A stretch of DNA of 16,156 bases, taken from contig JAUXNZ010000263.1 of NCBI GenBank assembly GCA_030682595.1, forward strand, positions 1 to 16,156, written 5' to 3'. The translations under genes and the position numbers were made by a program. The notes beneath the pieces were generated by a model. That model was not told the DNA's origin. It ran no database searches and worked only from the letters and a program-made list of their open reading frames with translations. This document shows, piece by piece, positions 6,836 through 14,486 of this stretch (position 1 is its first letter; each line of letters starts with the position of its first letter). The stretch is from Rhodocyclaceae bacterium (GTDB lineage Bacteria > Pseudomonadota > Gammaproteobacteria > Burkholderiales > Rhodocyclaceae).

Positions 6836-8103
6836 ACCGCCGCGAGCGCCTGCTCCAGATCGGCCTTGAGATCGTCGATGTGTTCGAGGCCAATCGACAG
6901 CCGCACCATGTCTTCCGACACGCCGGCCTTGGCCAGTTCGGCGGGGGACAGTTGCCGGTGGGTGGTCGAAGCCGGGTGGCAGGCGAGGCTCTTGGCATCA
7001 CCGATATTGACGAGGCGGGTGATCAGCTTCAGCGCATCCTGGAAACGGGCTCCGCCGGCACCGCCATCCTGAACGCCGAAGGTGAGGATGCCCGAGGCGC
7101 GGCCACCCATGTACTTTTGCGCCAGCACATGTTCGTGGTGATCGGGCAGACCGGCGTAGTTGACCCAGCCAACCTTCGGATGGTCCTTGAGATATTGCGC
7201 CACGGCCTGCGTGTTTTCGCAGATGCGGTCCATGCGCACCGCCAATGTCTCGATGCCCTGCAGGATCAGGAAACTGTTGAAAGGCGAAATCGCCGCGCCC
7301 ATGTTTCTGAGCGGCACCACGCGCGCCCGGCCAATGTAGGCGGCGGGGCCGAGCGCTTCGGTGTACACGACGCCGTGGTAGGAAACGTCGGGTGTATTCA
7401 GGCGCTTGAAGCGTTCCTGGTGATCGGCCCAGGGGAACTTGCCGGAATCGACAATGACGCCGCCGATGCTGGTGCCATGGCCGCCCAGATACTTGGTCAG
7501 CGAATGCACAACGATGTCGGCGCCATGTTCGAAGGGGCGGCACAGATAGGGTGTCGGCACGGTGTTGTCGACAATCAGCGGCACCCCGGCGGCGTGTGCC
7601 ACTTCGGCCAGGGCCGCGAGGTCGATGATGTTACCGAGCGGATTGCCGATCGACTCGCAATAGATCGCCTTGGTGCGCGCATCGATGAGCGGTTTGAAAC
7701 TGGCGGGGTCGCGATAGTCGGCGAAGCGCGTCTCGATGCCATATTGCGGCAGGGTGTGGGCGAACAGGTTGTAGGTGCCGCCATACAGCGTGCCGACCGA
7801 AACGATGTTGTCGCCGGCCTCGGCGATGGTCTGGATGGCATAAGTAATCGCCGCCTGGCCCGAAGCCACCCCCAGCGCTCCGACGCCGCCTTCCAGCGCG
7901 GCCATGCGCTTTTCGAGTACATCGGTGGTCGGATTCATGATGCGCGTGTAGATATAGCCCTGCACCTTCAGGTCGAACAGGTCGGCACCATGCTGGGTAT
8001 CGTCGAAAGCGTACGAGGTGGTCTGATAAATCGGCACCGCCACGGCTTTGGTGGTGGGATCAGGGCTGTAGCCGCCATGGACTGCCAGGGTTTCGATTTT
8101 CAT
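6832..8103 (-). CDS. metY: O-acetylhomoserine sulfhydrylase / aminocarboxypropyltransferase
   Basis: A 423-aa PLP enzyme of the Cys/Met metabolism family. The PLP lysine is Lys204 in SLTKYLGGHG. VASGQAAITYAIQ, ESIGNPLGNIIDL and LACHPASTTHRQL are characteristic of the O-acetylhomoserine sulfhydrylase branch, which makes homocysteine from O-acetylhomoserine and sulfide. Start ATG 8103 is preceded by AGAGG at six bases; a longer reading upstream has no family resemblance. It is divergent from cysK, which uses sulfide with O-acetylserine, so the 89-bp gap likely coordinates two uses of sulfide. rsuA is coupled downstream. An alternative label is O-succinylhomoserine sulfhydrylase (MetZ), but the length and Gly-rich insertions favour MetY. 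Confidence 0.92.
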   Translation of the reverse strand: MKIETLAVHGGYSPDPTTKAVAVPIYQTTSYAFDDTQHGADLFDLKVQGYIYTRIMNPTTDVLEKRMAALEGGVGALGVASGQAAITYAIQTIAEAGDNIVSVGTLYGGTYNLFAHTLPQYGIETRFADYRDPASFKPLIDARTKAIYCESIGNPLGNIIDLAALAEVAHAAGVPLIVDNTVPTPYLCRPFEHGADIVVHSLTKYLGGHGTSIGGVIVDSGKFPWADHQERFKRLNTPDVSYHGVVYTEALGPAAYIGRARVVPLRNMGAAISPFNSFLILQGIETLAVRMDRICENTQAVAQYLKDHPKVGWVNYAGLPDHHEHVLAQKYMGGRASGILTFGVQDGGAGGARFQDALKLITRLVNIGDAKSLACHPASTTHRQLSPAELAKAGVSEDMVRLSIGLEHIDDLKADLEQALAAV

Positions 8104-8192
8104 TGAGGGCCTCTGTGTATTTTGCTGACGTGGTTGATAAATTGTGCGATTGAATTCATTATATCGATCAATCAAACGGCAGGAGACCCACC
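8104..8192. promoter_or_regulatory. Divergent metY-cysK promoter region
   Basis: This AT-richer 89-bp gap lies between divergent sulfur genes. On the minus strand a perfect TATAAT is at 8158-8163, about 55 bases from the metY start, but its -35 region is poor. On the plus strand TTGATA (8134-8139) and CATTAT (8157-8162) are 17 bases apart and could serve cysK. The cysK ribosome-binding site AGGAGA is at 8181-8186. The overlapping -10 elements suggest the two promoters compete or share a regulator such as CysB, though no specific operator is visible. Confidence 0.5.
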
Positions 8193-9119
8193 ATGCAAAT
8201 CGCGAACGATATCATCGAACTGATCGGCCACACACCGCTGGTTCGCCTCAACCGCATGAACGCCGGCAACAGCGCGACGATCGCGCTGAAGCTCGAATTT
8301 TTCAACCCGGCGGGGAGCGTCAAGGACCGCGTCGCCATGGCGATGATCGATGCCGCCGAGAAGGCCGGCAAAATCAAGCCCGACACCATCATTCTAGAAC
8401 CGACCTCGGGCAACACCGGCATCGGCTTGGCGATGGTCTGCGCGGCGCGCGGCTATCAGGCCGCCTTCGTCATGCCCGAAACCATGAGCCGCGAGCGCAA
8501 ACTGTTGCTCAAGGCCTATGGCGCGGAATTGATCCTCACCCCCGGGCCGGAGGGCATGCCCGGCGCGATCAGGAAAGCCGAGGAAATGGCGGCAGCCGAT
8601 GCACGCTACTTCATCCCGCAGCAGTTCGAGAACCCGGCGAACCCGGACATCCATCGCAAGACCACGGCCGAGGAAATCTGGCGCGACACCGATGGCCAGG
8701 TCGATATCTTCATCTCCGGCGTGGGCACCGGCGGCACGGTCACCGGCGTCGGCGAAGTGCTAAAGGCCAGGAAGCAGGTCAGGATCATCGCCGTCGAGCC
8801 CGATGCCAGTCCGGTGCTGTCCGGCGGCCAGCGCGGCCCGCACCCGATCCAGGGCATCGGCGCCGGTTTCGTGCCGGCCATCCTCAACACCAAGATCTAT
8901 GACGAAACCATCCGCGTGAAGAACGATGACGCGCTGACGACCGCGCGCCGCATGGCGACCGAAGAAGGCCTGCTGGTCGGCATTTCTTCCGGCGCAGCCG
9001 TGTGGGCCGCGCTCGAGGTCGCCCAGCGGCCGGAGAGCGCCGGCAAGCTGATCGTCGTCGTCATTCCGTCTTTCGGCGAACGCTATCTTTCGACGGTGCT
9101 TTACCAACATCTGGAGTAA
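8193..9119 (+). CDS. cysK: Cysteine synthase A (O-acetylserine sulfhydrylase)
   Basis: A 308-aa PLP enzyme making cysteine from O-acetylserine and sulfide. The PLP lysine is Lys44 in NPAGSVKDR. The substrate loop TSGNTG is at residues 71-76, the phosphate-binding loop GVGTGGT at 176-182, and GISSGAA supplies the serine that contacts the pyridine nitrogen. The C-terminus FGERYLSTVLY is typical of CysK. ATG 8193 has AGGAGA six bases upstream. The length is normal. It is divergent from metY. A GC-rich hairpin region lies downstream before the helicase gene, so the two may be transcribed separately. CysM is the alternative, but the motifs and C-terminus fit CysK better. Confidence 0.95.
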   Translation: MQIANDIIELIGHTPLVRLNRMNAGNSATIALKLEFFNPAGSVKDRVAMAMIDAAEKAGKIKPDTIILEPTSGNTGIGLAMVCAARGYQAAFVMPETMSRERKLLLKAYGAELILTPGPEGMPGAIRKAEEMAAADARYFIPQQFENPANPDIHRKTTAEEIWRDTDGQVDIFISGVGTGGTVTGVGEVLKARKQVRIIAVEPDASPVLSGGQRGPHPIQGIGAGFVPAILNTKIYDETIRVKNDDALTTARRMATEEGLLVGISSGAAVWAALEVAQRPESAGKLIVVVIPSFGERYLSTVLYQHLE

Positions 9120-9180
9120 GGCCCATCCTCCCCCCCCTGGCGGGAGAGGGCGCGGGGGAGCGGGGGTGCCAACAGAAAGT

Positions 9181-9206
9181 CCTTTCTCCTGCAAGCGGGA
9201 GAAAGG
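9181..9206 (+). repeat. Perfect hairpin before dinG that holds its ribosome-binding site
   Basis: CCTTTCTCC (9181-9189) pairs perfectly with GGAGAAAGG (9198-9206) across an eight-base loop. No T run follows, so it is not a standard intrinsic terminator. The right arm contains the only purine-rich sequence (AGAAAGG) upstream of ATG 9218, at about 11 bases. Folding would therefore mask it. The preceding stretch 9127-9168 is also a C-rich/G-rich inverted module of repeat character. Hairpins of this wording are common interspersed repeats in proteobacteria. Confidence 0.6.
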
Positions 9207-9217
9207 CGCGTGCTACC

Positions 9218-11227
9218 ATGCCGCGCCCCATGCCTGCCAAACTTGATCTGGAACGCCTGTTCGCCGCCGACGGCCCGCTCGCGCGAGCTATTCCCGGCTA
9301 CCGCCTGCGCGAGCAGCAGGTGGCCATGGCGCGCGAGGTAGCGGCCGCCATCGCAGCCAACCGGCAACTCGTCGTCGAAGCGGGCACGGGCACCGGCAAG
9401 ACCTTCGCCTACCTCGCGCCCGCGCTCTTGTCCGGCGGCAAGGTGATCATTTCCACCGGCACCAAGACCCTGCAGGATCAGCTTTTCAACCGCGACCTGC
9501 CGACGGTGCGTGATGCGCTCGGCGTGCCGGCGACGGTGGCCCTGCTCAAGGGCCGTGCCAACTATGTCTGCCCGCATCACCTCGACCGCGCGCTGACGGG
9601 CGGCCGGCTCAACTCGCGCGCCGAGACCGCGCATCTGCATGCCATCGCCCGCTTCGCGAAGGCGACGTCCTCCGGCGACAAGGCCGAATGCAGCGACGTG
9701 CCCGAGGATTCCGGCGCCTGGTATCTGGCGACCTCGACGCGCGAGAACTGTCTCGGCCAGGAATGCGCCCACGTCAAGGAGTGCTTCGTGCTCGCGGCGC
9801 GGCGCGAGGCGCTGGTCGCCGACCTCGTCGTGGTGAATCATCATCTCTTCTTCGCCGACGTCATGCTCAAGGACGATGGCATGGGCGAGCTGCTGCCGAG
9901 CTGCAACACGGTGATTTTCGACGAGGCGCACCAGCTCCCCGAAGTGGCCGGCCTGTTCTTTGGCGCGGCGGTCGGCACCGGCCAGTTGCTCGACTTCGCG
10001 CGGGACACCAAGCTCGAAGGCATCAGCGCCGCCAAGGATTACGCGGCCTTGCAGGATGCGGCGCGCGCGCTGGAAAAGGCGACCAAGGATCTGCGCCTCG
10101 CTTTTCGCCACGAAGGCCGCTTCTCGACCGTGCAATGGCTCCAGCATCCCGAGGCCATCGAAGCGCTGGCGCATTTGCAGGCGCTGCTGGACGAACTGGG
10201 CAAGCACCTCGAAAGCCAGGCCGGCCGCTCCGAAGGCCTGGCGAACTGCCTGGGCCGCTGTGGCGAACTGGTGCTACTGCTGAGGCATTGGCAGCAGGCA
10301 GGTGATGCAAAAGTCGGCGCTGACGAGACGGCGCCAACAGTCTCCCCTCCTGAGAAGGAAGGGCTGGGGGAGGCGGGAGGGGTAGTGCGTTGGGTCGAGG
10401 TCACGGCCTACGGCGTGAGCTTCAACCTCACGCCGCTTTCCGTCGCACCGATTTTCCGCAAGCAGCTCGAAGGCCACCCGCGCGCCTGGATATTCACCTC
10501 GGCGACGCTCGCGGTGGGCGAGGATTTCTCGCATTACCGCAATGCGCTCGGGTTGATTGATGCGACGACCGGCCGCTGGGACAGCCCCTTCGACTATCCG
10601 GGCAACGCCCTGCTCTACTGTCCAGAAGGCATGCCCGACCCGAACCATCCTGACTACCCGGAGGCCGTCGTCGAAGCGGCCTGGCCGGCGATCCGCGCCT
10701 CCAATGGCCGCGCCTTCGTGCTGTGCACATCCTTGCGCGCGATGCGGCGCATCCATGAACTGCTCGAAGAACGCATCGCCGCCGCAGGCCTGGAAATGCC
10801 ACTGCTGCTGCAAGGCCAGCGCTCCAAGTCGGAACTGCTCGACAACTTCCGCCACCTCGGCAACGCCGTGCTGGTGGCCAGCCAGAGCTTCTGGGAAGGC
10901 GTCGATGTGCGCGGCGAAGCGCTGTCTTTGGTCGTCATCGACAAGCTGCCCTTCGCGCCGCCCGACGATCCGGTGCTCGCGGCGCGCATCGACACCCTGA
11001 AACGCCAGGGCAAGAACGCCTTTTTCGAGATGCAATTGCCGCGCACGGTGATCAGCATGAAGCAGGGTGCCGGCCGGCTGATCCGCGACGAAACCGACTG
11101 CGGCGTGCTGATGGTCTGCGACCCGCGCCTAGTCGATAAACCCTATGGCCGGCGCATCTGGCAAAGCCTGCCGCCCATGCGGCGGACGCGCGCGATCGCC
11201 GACGTTGAAACGTTCTTTGCGAGGTAA
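9218..11227 (+). CDS. ATP-dependent helicase of the DinG/YoaA (XPD-like) family
   Basis: A 669-aa superfamily 2 iron-sulfur helicase. Walker A EAGTGTGKT is at residues 54-62 and the DEAH box at 235-238. Motif VI QGAGRLIR is at 616-623. Cys118, Cys178, Cys183 and Cys189 are placed to bind a 4Fe-4S cluster. Such enzymes unwind DNA 5' to 3' and help resolve stalled replication. ATG 9218 is chosen because upstream in-frame sequence lies within cysK; ATG 9230 is possible. Residues about 364-390 (AKVGADETAP followed by SPPEKEGLGEAGG) are an in-frame composite of R1 and a second hairpin-type repeat. It sits before RWVEVTAYG, where relatives have a short linker. It follows cysK and ends at the second R3 element. 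YoaA-like is more likely than true DinG because of the cluster and length. Confidence 0.9.
   Translation: MPRPMPAKLDLERLFAADGPLARAIPGYRLREQQVAMAREVAAAIAANRQLVVEAGTGTGKTFAYLAPALLSGGKVIISTGTKTLQDQLFNRDLPTVRDALGVPATVALLKGRANYVCPHHLDRALTGGRLNSRAETAHLHAIARFAKATSSGDKAECSDVPEDSGAWYLATSTRENCLGQECAHVKECFVLAARREALVADLVVVNHHLFFADVMLKDDGMGELLPSCNTVIFDEAHQLPEVAGLFFGAAVGTGQLLDFARDTKLEGISAAKDYAALQDAARALEKATKDLRLAFRHEGRFSTVQWLQHPEAIEALAHLQALLDELGKHLESQAGRSEGLANCLGRCGELVLLLRHWQQAGDAKVGADETAPTVSPPEKEGLGEAGGVVRWVEVTAYGVSFNLTPLSVAPIFRKQLEGHPRAWIFTSATLAVGEDFSHYRNALGLIDATTGRWDSPFDYPGNALLYCPEGMPDPNHPDYPEAVVEAAWPAIRASNGRAFVLCTSLRAMRRIHELLEERIAAAGLEMPLLLQGQRSKSELLDNFRHLGNAVLVASQSFWEGVDVRGEALSLVVIDKLPFAPPDDPVLAARIDTLKRQGKNAFFEMQLPRTVISMKQGAGRLIRDETDCGVLMVCDPRLVDKPYGRRIWQSLPPMRRTRAIADVETFFAR
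10307..10333 (+). repeat. R1 repeat copy D, in-frame inside the helicase gene
   Basis: It matches the 27-bp R1 unit at 25 of 27 positions. It is read as AKVGADETA (residues 364-372), the same frame as the other forward copies. A second repeat type begins eight bases downstream. Confidence 0.8.
10341..10382 (+). repeat. Hairpin-type GC repeat inside the helicase gene, adjacent to R1
   Basis: A C-rich arm (CTCCCCTCC) is followed by TGAGAAGG and a G-rich tail containing GGGCTGGGGGAGG and GGGAGGGG. The module shares its CTGGGGG-type G-rich half with the inner part of R3, read on the complementary strand. It is translated as VSPPEKEGLGEAGGV. Similar pyrimidine/purine hairpins usually lie between genes, so an in-frame copy is unusual. 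Confidence 0.55.
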
Positions 11228-11379
11228 CTTTCATGATGCGTGAAACATCACCCCGCATCATGAAAGTCATCCCCTTCCCATGGCCCCCCACCCCCAGCCC
11301 CCGCCCCGAGGCGGGGGTCAAAGTCTGTTCGCTGCGCTCACGGGGTTACCCGGCGTCAAATTGCGTATTTCACGGTTAA
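11225..11379. repeat. R3 repeat element, copy 2 (155 bp), after the helicase gene
   Basis: This is the second copy of the element at 1905-2058, about 92% identical with one extra G near the right end. It again begins with the TAA stop of the preceding gene. Its left hairpin is perfect here: arms 11227-11240 and 11254-11267, 14 pairs. The C/G palindrome at 11298-11317 has one changed base. It separates the helicase gene from the ATP-grasp/molybdenum-cofactor run, and ends ten bases before ATG 11389. Confidence 0.88.
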
Positions 11380-11388
11380 ACTCAACGC

Positions 11389-12522
11389 ATGAAACTTTCC
11401 GACCTCCCCGCTGATCTGCTGGCCGAGCGGCCACATCTGTTTTCATCCGTCACCGTGCCGATCGGAGCGGCTGACCTGGCGCAGATGCGCGCACTGATCG
11501 CCGCCGTGGAGCACGTGATTGCCTTGCCGGCGTGGCAGGAGTTCACAATGCGTGCAGCCGGCGGCGGCGGGACTGCGCCGGCAAAAGTCGGCGCTGGCGG
11601 GACGGCGCAAAACTCGGCGACAACCGGGGTTTTCATGGGCTACGACTTCCATCTGACCGAAGCCGGGCCGCAACTCATCGAGATCAACAGCAATGCCGGC
11701 GGCGGGCTGCTGGCCGCCCTGCAGGCCGAGCGCGACGACGTGCTCGATGCCTATGTCGCGATGTTTCGCACCGAATGTCCGCGCGAATTGAAGGTGCTCG
11801 CCATCGTCGATGAGGCGCCACGGGAGCAGTATCTCTATCCCGAGTTCTTCGGCTTTCAGCGCCTGTTCGCGCAACACGGCATCCGGGTGCTGATCTGCGA
11901 CCCGGCCGAACTGCTGCTCTGCCATGGCAATTTATGGATCGAGGAAACGAAGCTCGACCTCGTCTATAACCGGCTCACCGATTTTTCATTGACGCTGCCG
12001 GCGCATGCGGTGCTACGCGAGGCCTGGCGGCAGGGCGTGGCCATCACGCCGAACCCGGCGATCCATGCGCGTTACGCCGACAAGCGCAATCTGATCGCGC
12101 TCACCGACGCCGCGCTGCTGGCCGAATGGGGCGTGGCTGAGACAACGCGCCAGACGCTGCTGGCCGGCATCCCGCGCACCGAGCAGGTGACGAATGAACG
12201 CGCCGAGGATTTCTGGCAACAGCGACGCCAGTTGTTTTTCAAACCGGCGGCGGGTTTCGGCTCGAAGGGCTCGTATCGCGGCGACAAGCTGACGAGACGG
12301 GTGTTCGAGGAAATCCTCGCCGGTAACTATGTTGCTCAGGACTTCGCGCCACCATCGACGGTAGCGGTCAATCTGGACGGAGAGTTAACCGAACTCAAGG
12401 CGGACATCCGCAATTATGTCTATCGTGGCGAAGTCCAACTGGTTGCCGCGCGGCTGTATCAGGGGCAGACGACGAATTTCCGCACACCGGGCGGCGGTTT
12501 TGCGAAGGTAATCGAAGCATGA
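11389..12522 (+). CDS. ATP-grasp-like protein, probably circularly permuted, coupled to mobB
   Basis: A 377-aa conserved protein of unknown role. FFKPAAGFGSKGSYRGDK (residues 283-300) looks like an ATP-grasp nucleotide-binding lysine and glycine-rich loop, with AQDFAPPSTV and LKADIRNYVYRG following. The likely metal-binding block YDFHLTEAGPQLIEINSNAG lies at residues 85-104, before the lysine, whereas ordinary ATP-grasp enzymes have it after. This suggests circular permutation, as in the DUF404/DUF407 groups. Such folds usually ligate a carboxylate to an amine; the substrate is unknown. ATG 11389 has no strong ribosome-binding site. The stop overlaps the mobB start in ATGA. Residues 58-73 include an R1 copy preceded by a partial tandem unit (GGGGTAPAKVGAGGTA) in the N-terminal variable region. 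Confidence 0.8.
   Translation: MKLSDLPADLLAERPHLFSSVTVPIGAADLAQMRALIAAVEHVIALPAWQEFTMRAAGGGGTAPAKVGAGGTAQNSATTGVFMGYDFHLTEAGPQLIEINSNAGGGLLAALQAERDDVLDAYVAMFRTECPRELKVLAIVDEAPREQYLYPEFFGFQRLFAQHGIRVLICDPAELLLCHGNLWIEETKLDLVYNRLTDFSLTLPAHAVLREAWRQGVAITPNPAIHARYADKRNLIALTDAALLAEWGVAETTRQTLLAGIPRTEQVTNERAEDFWQQRRQLFFKPAAGFGSKGSYRGDKLTRRVFEEILAGNYVAQDFAPPSTVAVNLDGELTELKADIRNYVYRGEVQLVAARLYQGQTTNFRTPGGGFAKVIEA
11581..11607 (+). repeat. R1 repeat copy E (reference copy), in-frame, with a partial tandem unit
   Basis: This 27-bp stretch encodes AKVGAGGTA (residues 65-73) and is used here as the R1 reference. Immediately upstream, 11560-11577 encodes GGGGTA and matches the second half of R1 at 15 of 18 positions, giving about one and a half tandem units. 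The host frame is uninterrupted. Confidence 0.85.
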
Positions 12523-13028
12523 AGGTATTTGGCTTTGCCGGTTATTCCGGTTCGGGCAAGACGACGCTGATCGAACAATTGATTCCGCGCTTCGGGGCAC
12601 GCGGACTGCGGGTGTCGCTGATCAAGCACACCCACCACAATTTCGACGTCGATCATCCGGGCAAGGATTCGTATCGCCATCGCGCGGCCGGCGCGGGCGA
12701 GGTGCTCCTGACCTGCGATACGCGCTGGGTGCTGATGCACGAACTGCGCGGCGCGCCGGAAGCGAGCCTGGAAGAACAATTGAAGGTGCTCTCGCCCTGC
12801 GACCTGGTGCTGGTCGAGGGATTCAAGCAGACACCGATCGCCAAGCTGGAAGTGCATCGTCCGGCCCACGGCAAGCCACCGATCTGGCCAGAAAATTCAA
12901 GCGTGGTGGCCGTCGCGACCGACGCCGCATCTCATCTCTCGGTTGACTGCCCATTGCCGACACTCGATCTCAACGATGTGGATGCCATTGCCCAATTCAT
13001 TCTCGACTACCTGGACCGACCATGCTGA
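12519..13028 (+). CDS. mobB: Molybdopterin-guanine dinucleotide biosynthesis adaptor MobB
   Basis: A 169-aa P-loop GTPase-like protein. Walker A is GYSGSGKTT at residues 8-16. IKHTHHNFDVDHPGKDSYRHR is the family's characteristic block, and LVLVEGFKQTPIAKLEVHR is the conserved Walker B-like region. MobB assists MobA in turning molybdopterin into the guanine dinucleotide cofactor of DMSO-reductase-family enzymes. The length is normal. Its ATG overlaps the ATP-grasp stop by four bases, and its own stop overlaps the moeA start by seven, so the three genes are tightly coupled. mobA is not in the window. Confidence 0.94.
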   Translation: MKVFGFAGYSGSGKTTLIEQLIPRFGARGLRVSLIKHTHHNFDVDHPGKDSYRHRAAGAGEVLLTCDTRWVLMHELRGAPEASLEEQLKVLSPCDLVLVEGFKQTPIAKLEVHRPAHGKPPIWPENSSVVAVATDAASHLSVDCPLPTLDLNDVDAIAQFILDYLDRPC

Positions 13029-14233
13029 GCTACGAAGAAGCCCTCGATCATTTACTGGCCGCCGCCATGCCGGTGGCGGAAGTCGAACTGATCCCGCTGG
13101 CCGACCTGCGCGGCCGGATTCTGGCCGAGGCGCTGGTGTCGACCGAGACGGTGCCGCCACTCGACAACAGTGCGATGGACGGCTACGCCGTGCGCTGCGT
13201 GGATGTACCGCAAGCAGGCGTCGCACTCCCAGTGGCGCAACGCATTCCCGCCGGCAGTGTTGGCCATGCGCTGGCGGCCGGCACCGCGGCGCGCATCTTC
13301 ACCGGCGCACCGCTACCCAGGGGTGCCGATGCGGTGGTGATGCAGGAATTTTGCGCGCACGGTCCCGACGGTAGCGTGATCGTCAATTGCCTGCCCAAGC
13401 CGAACATGAATATTCGCCGGGCCGGCGAGGACATTGCCGCGGGTGCGGCAGTATTGTCGGCAGGCACGCGCCTGGGCGCGGCGGAAATCGGTCTGGCCGC
13501 CTCGATCGGCGCCGCCCGGTTGCCGGTGCGCAGACGCCTGCGCGTGGCGCTCCTGTCGACCGGCGACGAACTCGCCGAGCCGGGCCAGCCCCTGCCGCCG
13601 GGCGGCATCTACAACTCGAACCGCTATTTTCTGCGCGCCCTGCTGGAAAGCCTGGGTTGCGCGGTGACCGATGCCGGCCACGTGCCGGACAGTTTGGCTG
13701 AGACGCGCAGGGCTTTACGGGCAGCAGCGGAATGCAACGACCTGATCGTCACCTCCGGCGGCGTTTCTGTCGGCGAAGAGGATCACGTCAAGCCCGCAGT
13801 CGAGGCGGAGGGCGAACTGTCGCTGTGGAAGATCGCCATCAAGCCGGGCAAGCCGCTGGCCTTCGGAAAGGTGGGCGCTGGCGGGACGGCATCGAGTGCA
13901 GCCTTTATCGGCCTGCCGGGCAATCCCGTGTCCTGCTTCGTCACCTTCTTGCTGTTCCTGCGCCCCTATCTGCTCAAGCGCATGGGTGCGCGGACGACCT
14001 TGCCTGTCGCGCGCACGCTGGTTGCGGCGTCCGACTGGACAAAGGCCGAGGACCGGCGCAATTTCCTGCGCGCGCGCATCGCGGCCGACGGGCGCGTCGA
14101 ACTGTATCCAAACCAGGGTTCCGGGGTGCTGACTTCCTGCGTCTGGGCTGACGGACTGGTCGACACGCCAGCCCGGCAGACTTTCCGGGCGGGGGATCCG
14201 GTGCGTTATCTCTCATTTACCGACCTACTGTAA
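13022..14233 (+). CDS. moeA: Molybdopterin molybdenumtransferase MoeA
   Basis: A 403-aa enzyme that inserts molybdate into adenylated molybdopterin. Conserved blocks are PPLDNSAMDGYAVR (residues 45-58), FTGAPLPRGADAVVMQE, STGDEL, the MPT-binding TSGGVSVGEEDHVK, IKPGKPLAFGK and GLPGNPVSCFVTF. Domain IV follows to the end. ATG 13022 lies inside the mobB end (7-bp overlap). Residues 282-290 (GKVGAGGTA) between IKPGKPLAF and AAFIGLPGNP are R1-like; this is a naturally variable loop in the family, so the insertion leaves the active-site motifs intact. moaD follows after two bases. Confidence 0.95.
   Translation: MLSYEEALDHLLAAAMPVAEVELIPLADLRGRILAEALVSTETVPPLDNSAMDGYAVRCVDVPQAGVALPVAQRIPAGSVGHALAAGTAARIFTGAPLPRGADAVVMQEFCAHGPDGSVIVNCLPKPNMNIRRAGEDIAAGAAVLSAGTRLGAAEIGLAASIGAARLPVRRRLRVALLSTGDELAEPGQPLPPGGIYNSNRYFLRALLESLGCAVTDAGHVPDSLAETRRALRAAAECNDLIVTSGGVSVGEEDHVKPAVEAEGELSLWKIAIKPGKPLAFGKVGAGGTASSAAFIGLPGNPVSCFVTFLLFLRPYLLKRMGARTTLPVARTLVAASDWTKAEDRRNFLRARIAADGRVELYPNQGSGVLTSCVWADGLVDTPARQTFRAGDPVRYLSFTDLL
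13865..13891 (+). repeat. R1 repeat copy F (diverged), in-frame inside moeA
   Basis: It matches the R1 reference at 23 of 27 positions, including an unbroken GGGCGCTGGCGGGACGGC run apart from its first base context. It is read as GKVGAGGTA, the same frame as copies A, B, D and E, in the loop between two conserved MoeA motifs. Confidence 0.7.
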
Positions 14234-14235
14234 CC

Positions 14236-14481
14236 ATGACACTGAAAATCCTTTATTTCGCCAGCATCTGCGAGGCGACTGGCGAAACTGGCGAAACTTT
14301 CACCGCCCAGCCCGGGGTAACCACCCTCGGCGCCTTGCGCGCGGCGCTTGGCGAACGGCATGCCGTATTGCTGACGACGAAAAATCTGCGCGCGGCGGTT
14401 AACCGAAAAATGTGCGACTGGGATGCGCCCATCGCGGATGGCGACGAAATCGCTTTTTTCCCGCCGGTGACAGGCGGATAA
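14236..14481 (+). CDS. moaD: Molybdopterin synthase small subunit MoaD
   Basis: An 81-aa ubiquitin-fold sulfur carrier. The C-terminus FFPPVTGG ends in the obligatory Gly-Gly that is adenylated by MoeB and thiocarboxylated to donate sulfur. NLRAAVNRKMCDWDAPIADGDEIAFFPP is the standard MoaD pattern. It starts two bases after moeA stops, with no room for a promoter. Normally moaE follows closely, but here a 95-bp gap holding an R2 repeat separates them. Confidence 0.95.
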   Translation: MTLKILYFASICEATGETGETFTAQPGVTTLGALRAALGERHAVLLTTKNLRAAVNRKMCDWDAPIADGDEIAFFPPVTGG

Positions 14482-14486
14482 CTAAT

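Noticed and set aside
6820..8106. Long plus-strand open frame of over 400 codons opposite metY.
   Set aside because: It is the antisense shadow of metY; GC-rich codon use keeps the opposite frame open.
8104..8192. A small RNA or riboswitch in the metY leader (for example a SAM riboswitch).
   Set aside because: The leader is under 90 bases, AT-rich and without the paired helices such a riboswitch needs.
9101..10207. Long minus-strand open frame of over 360 codons opposite the helicase gene.
   Set aside because: The helicase motifs on the plus strand are unambiguous, and the antisense product has no recognisable domain.
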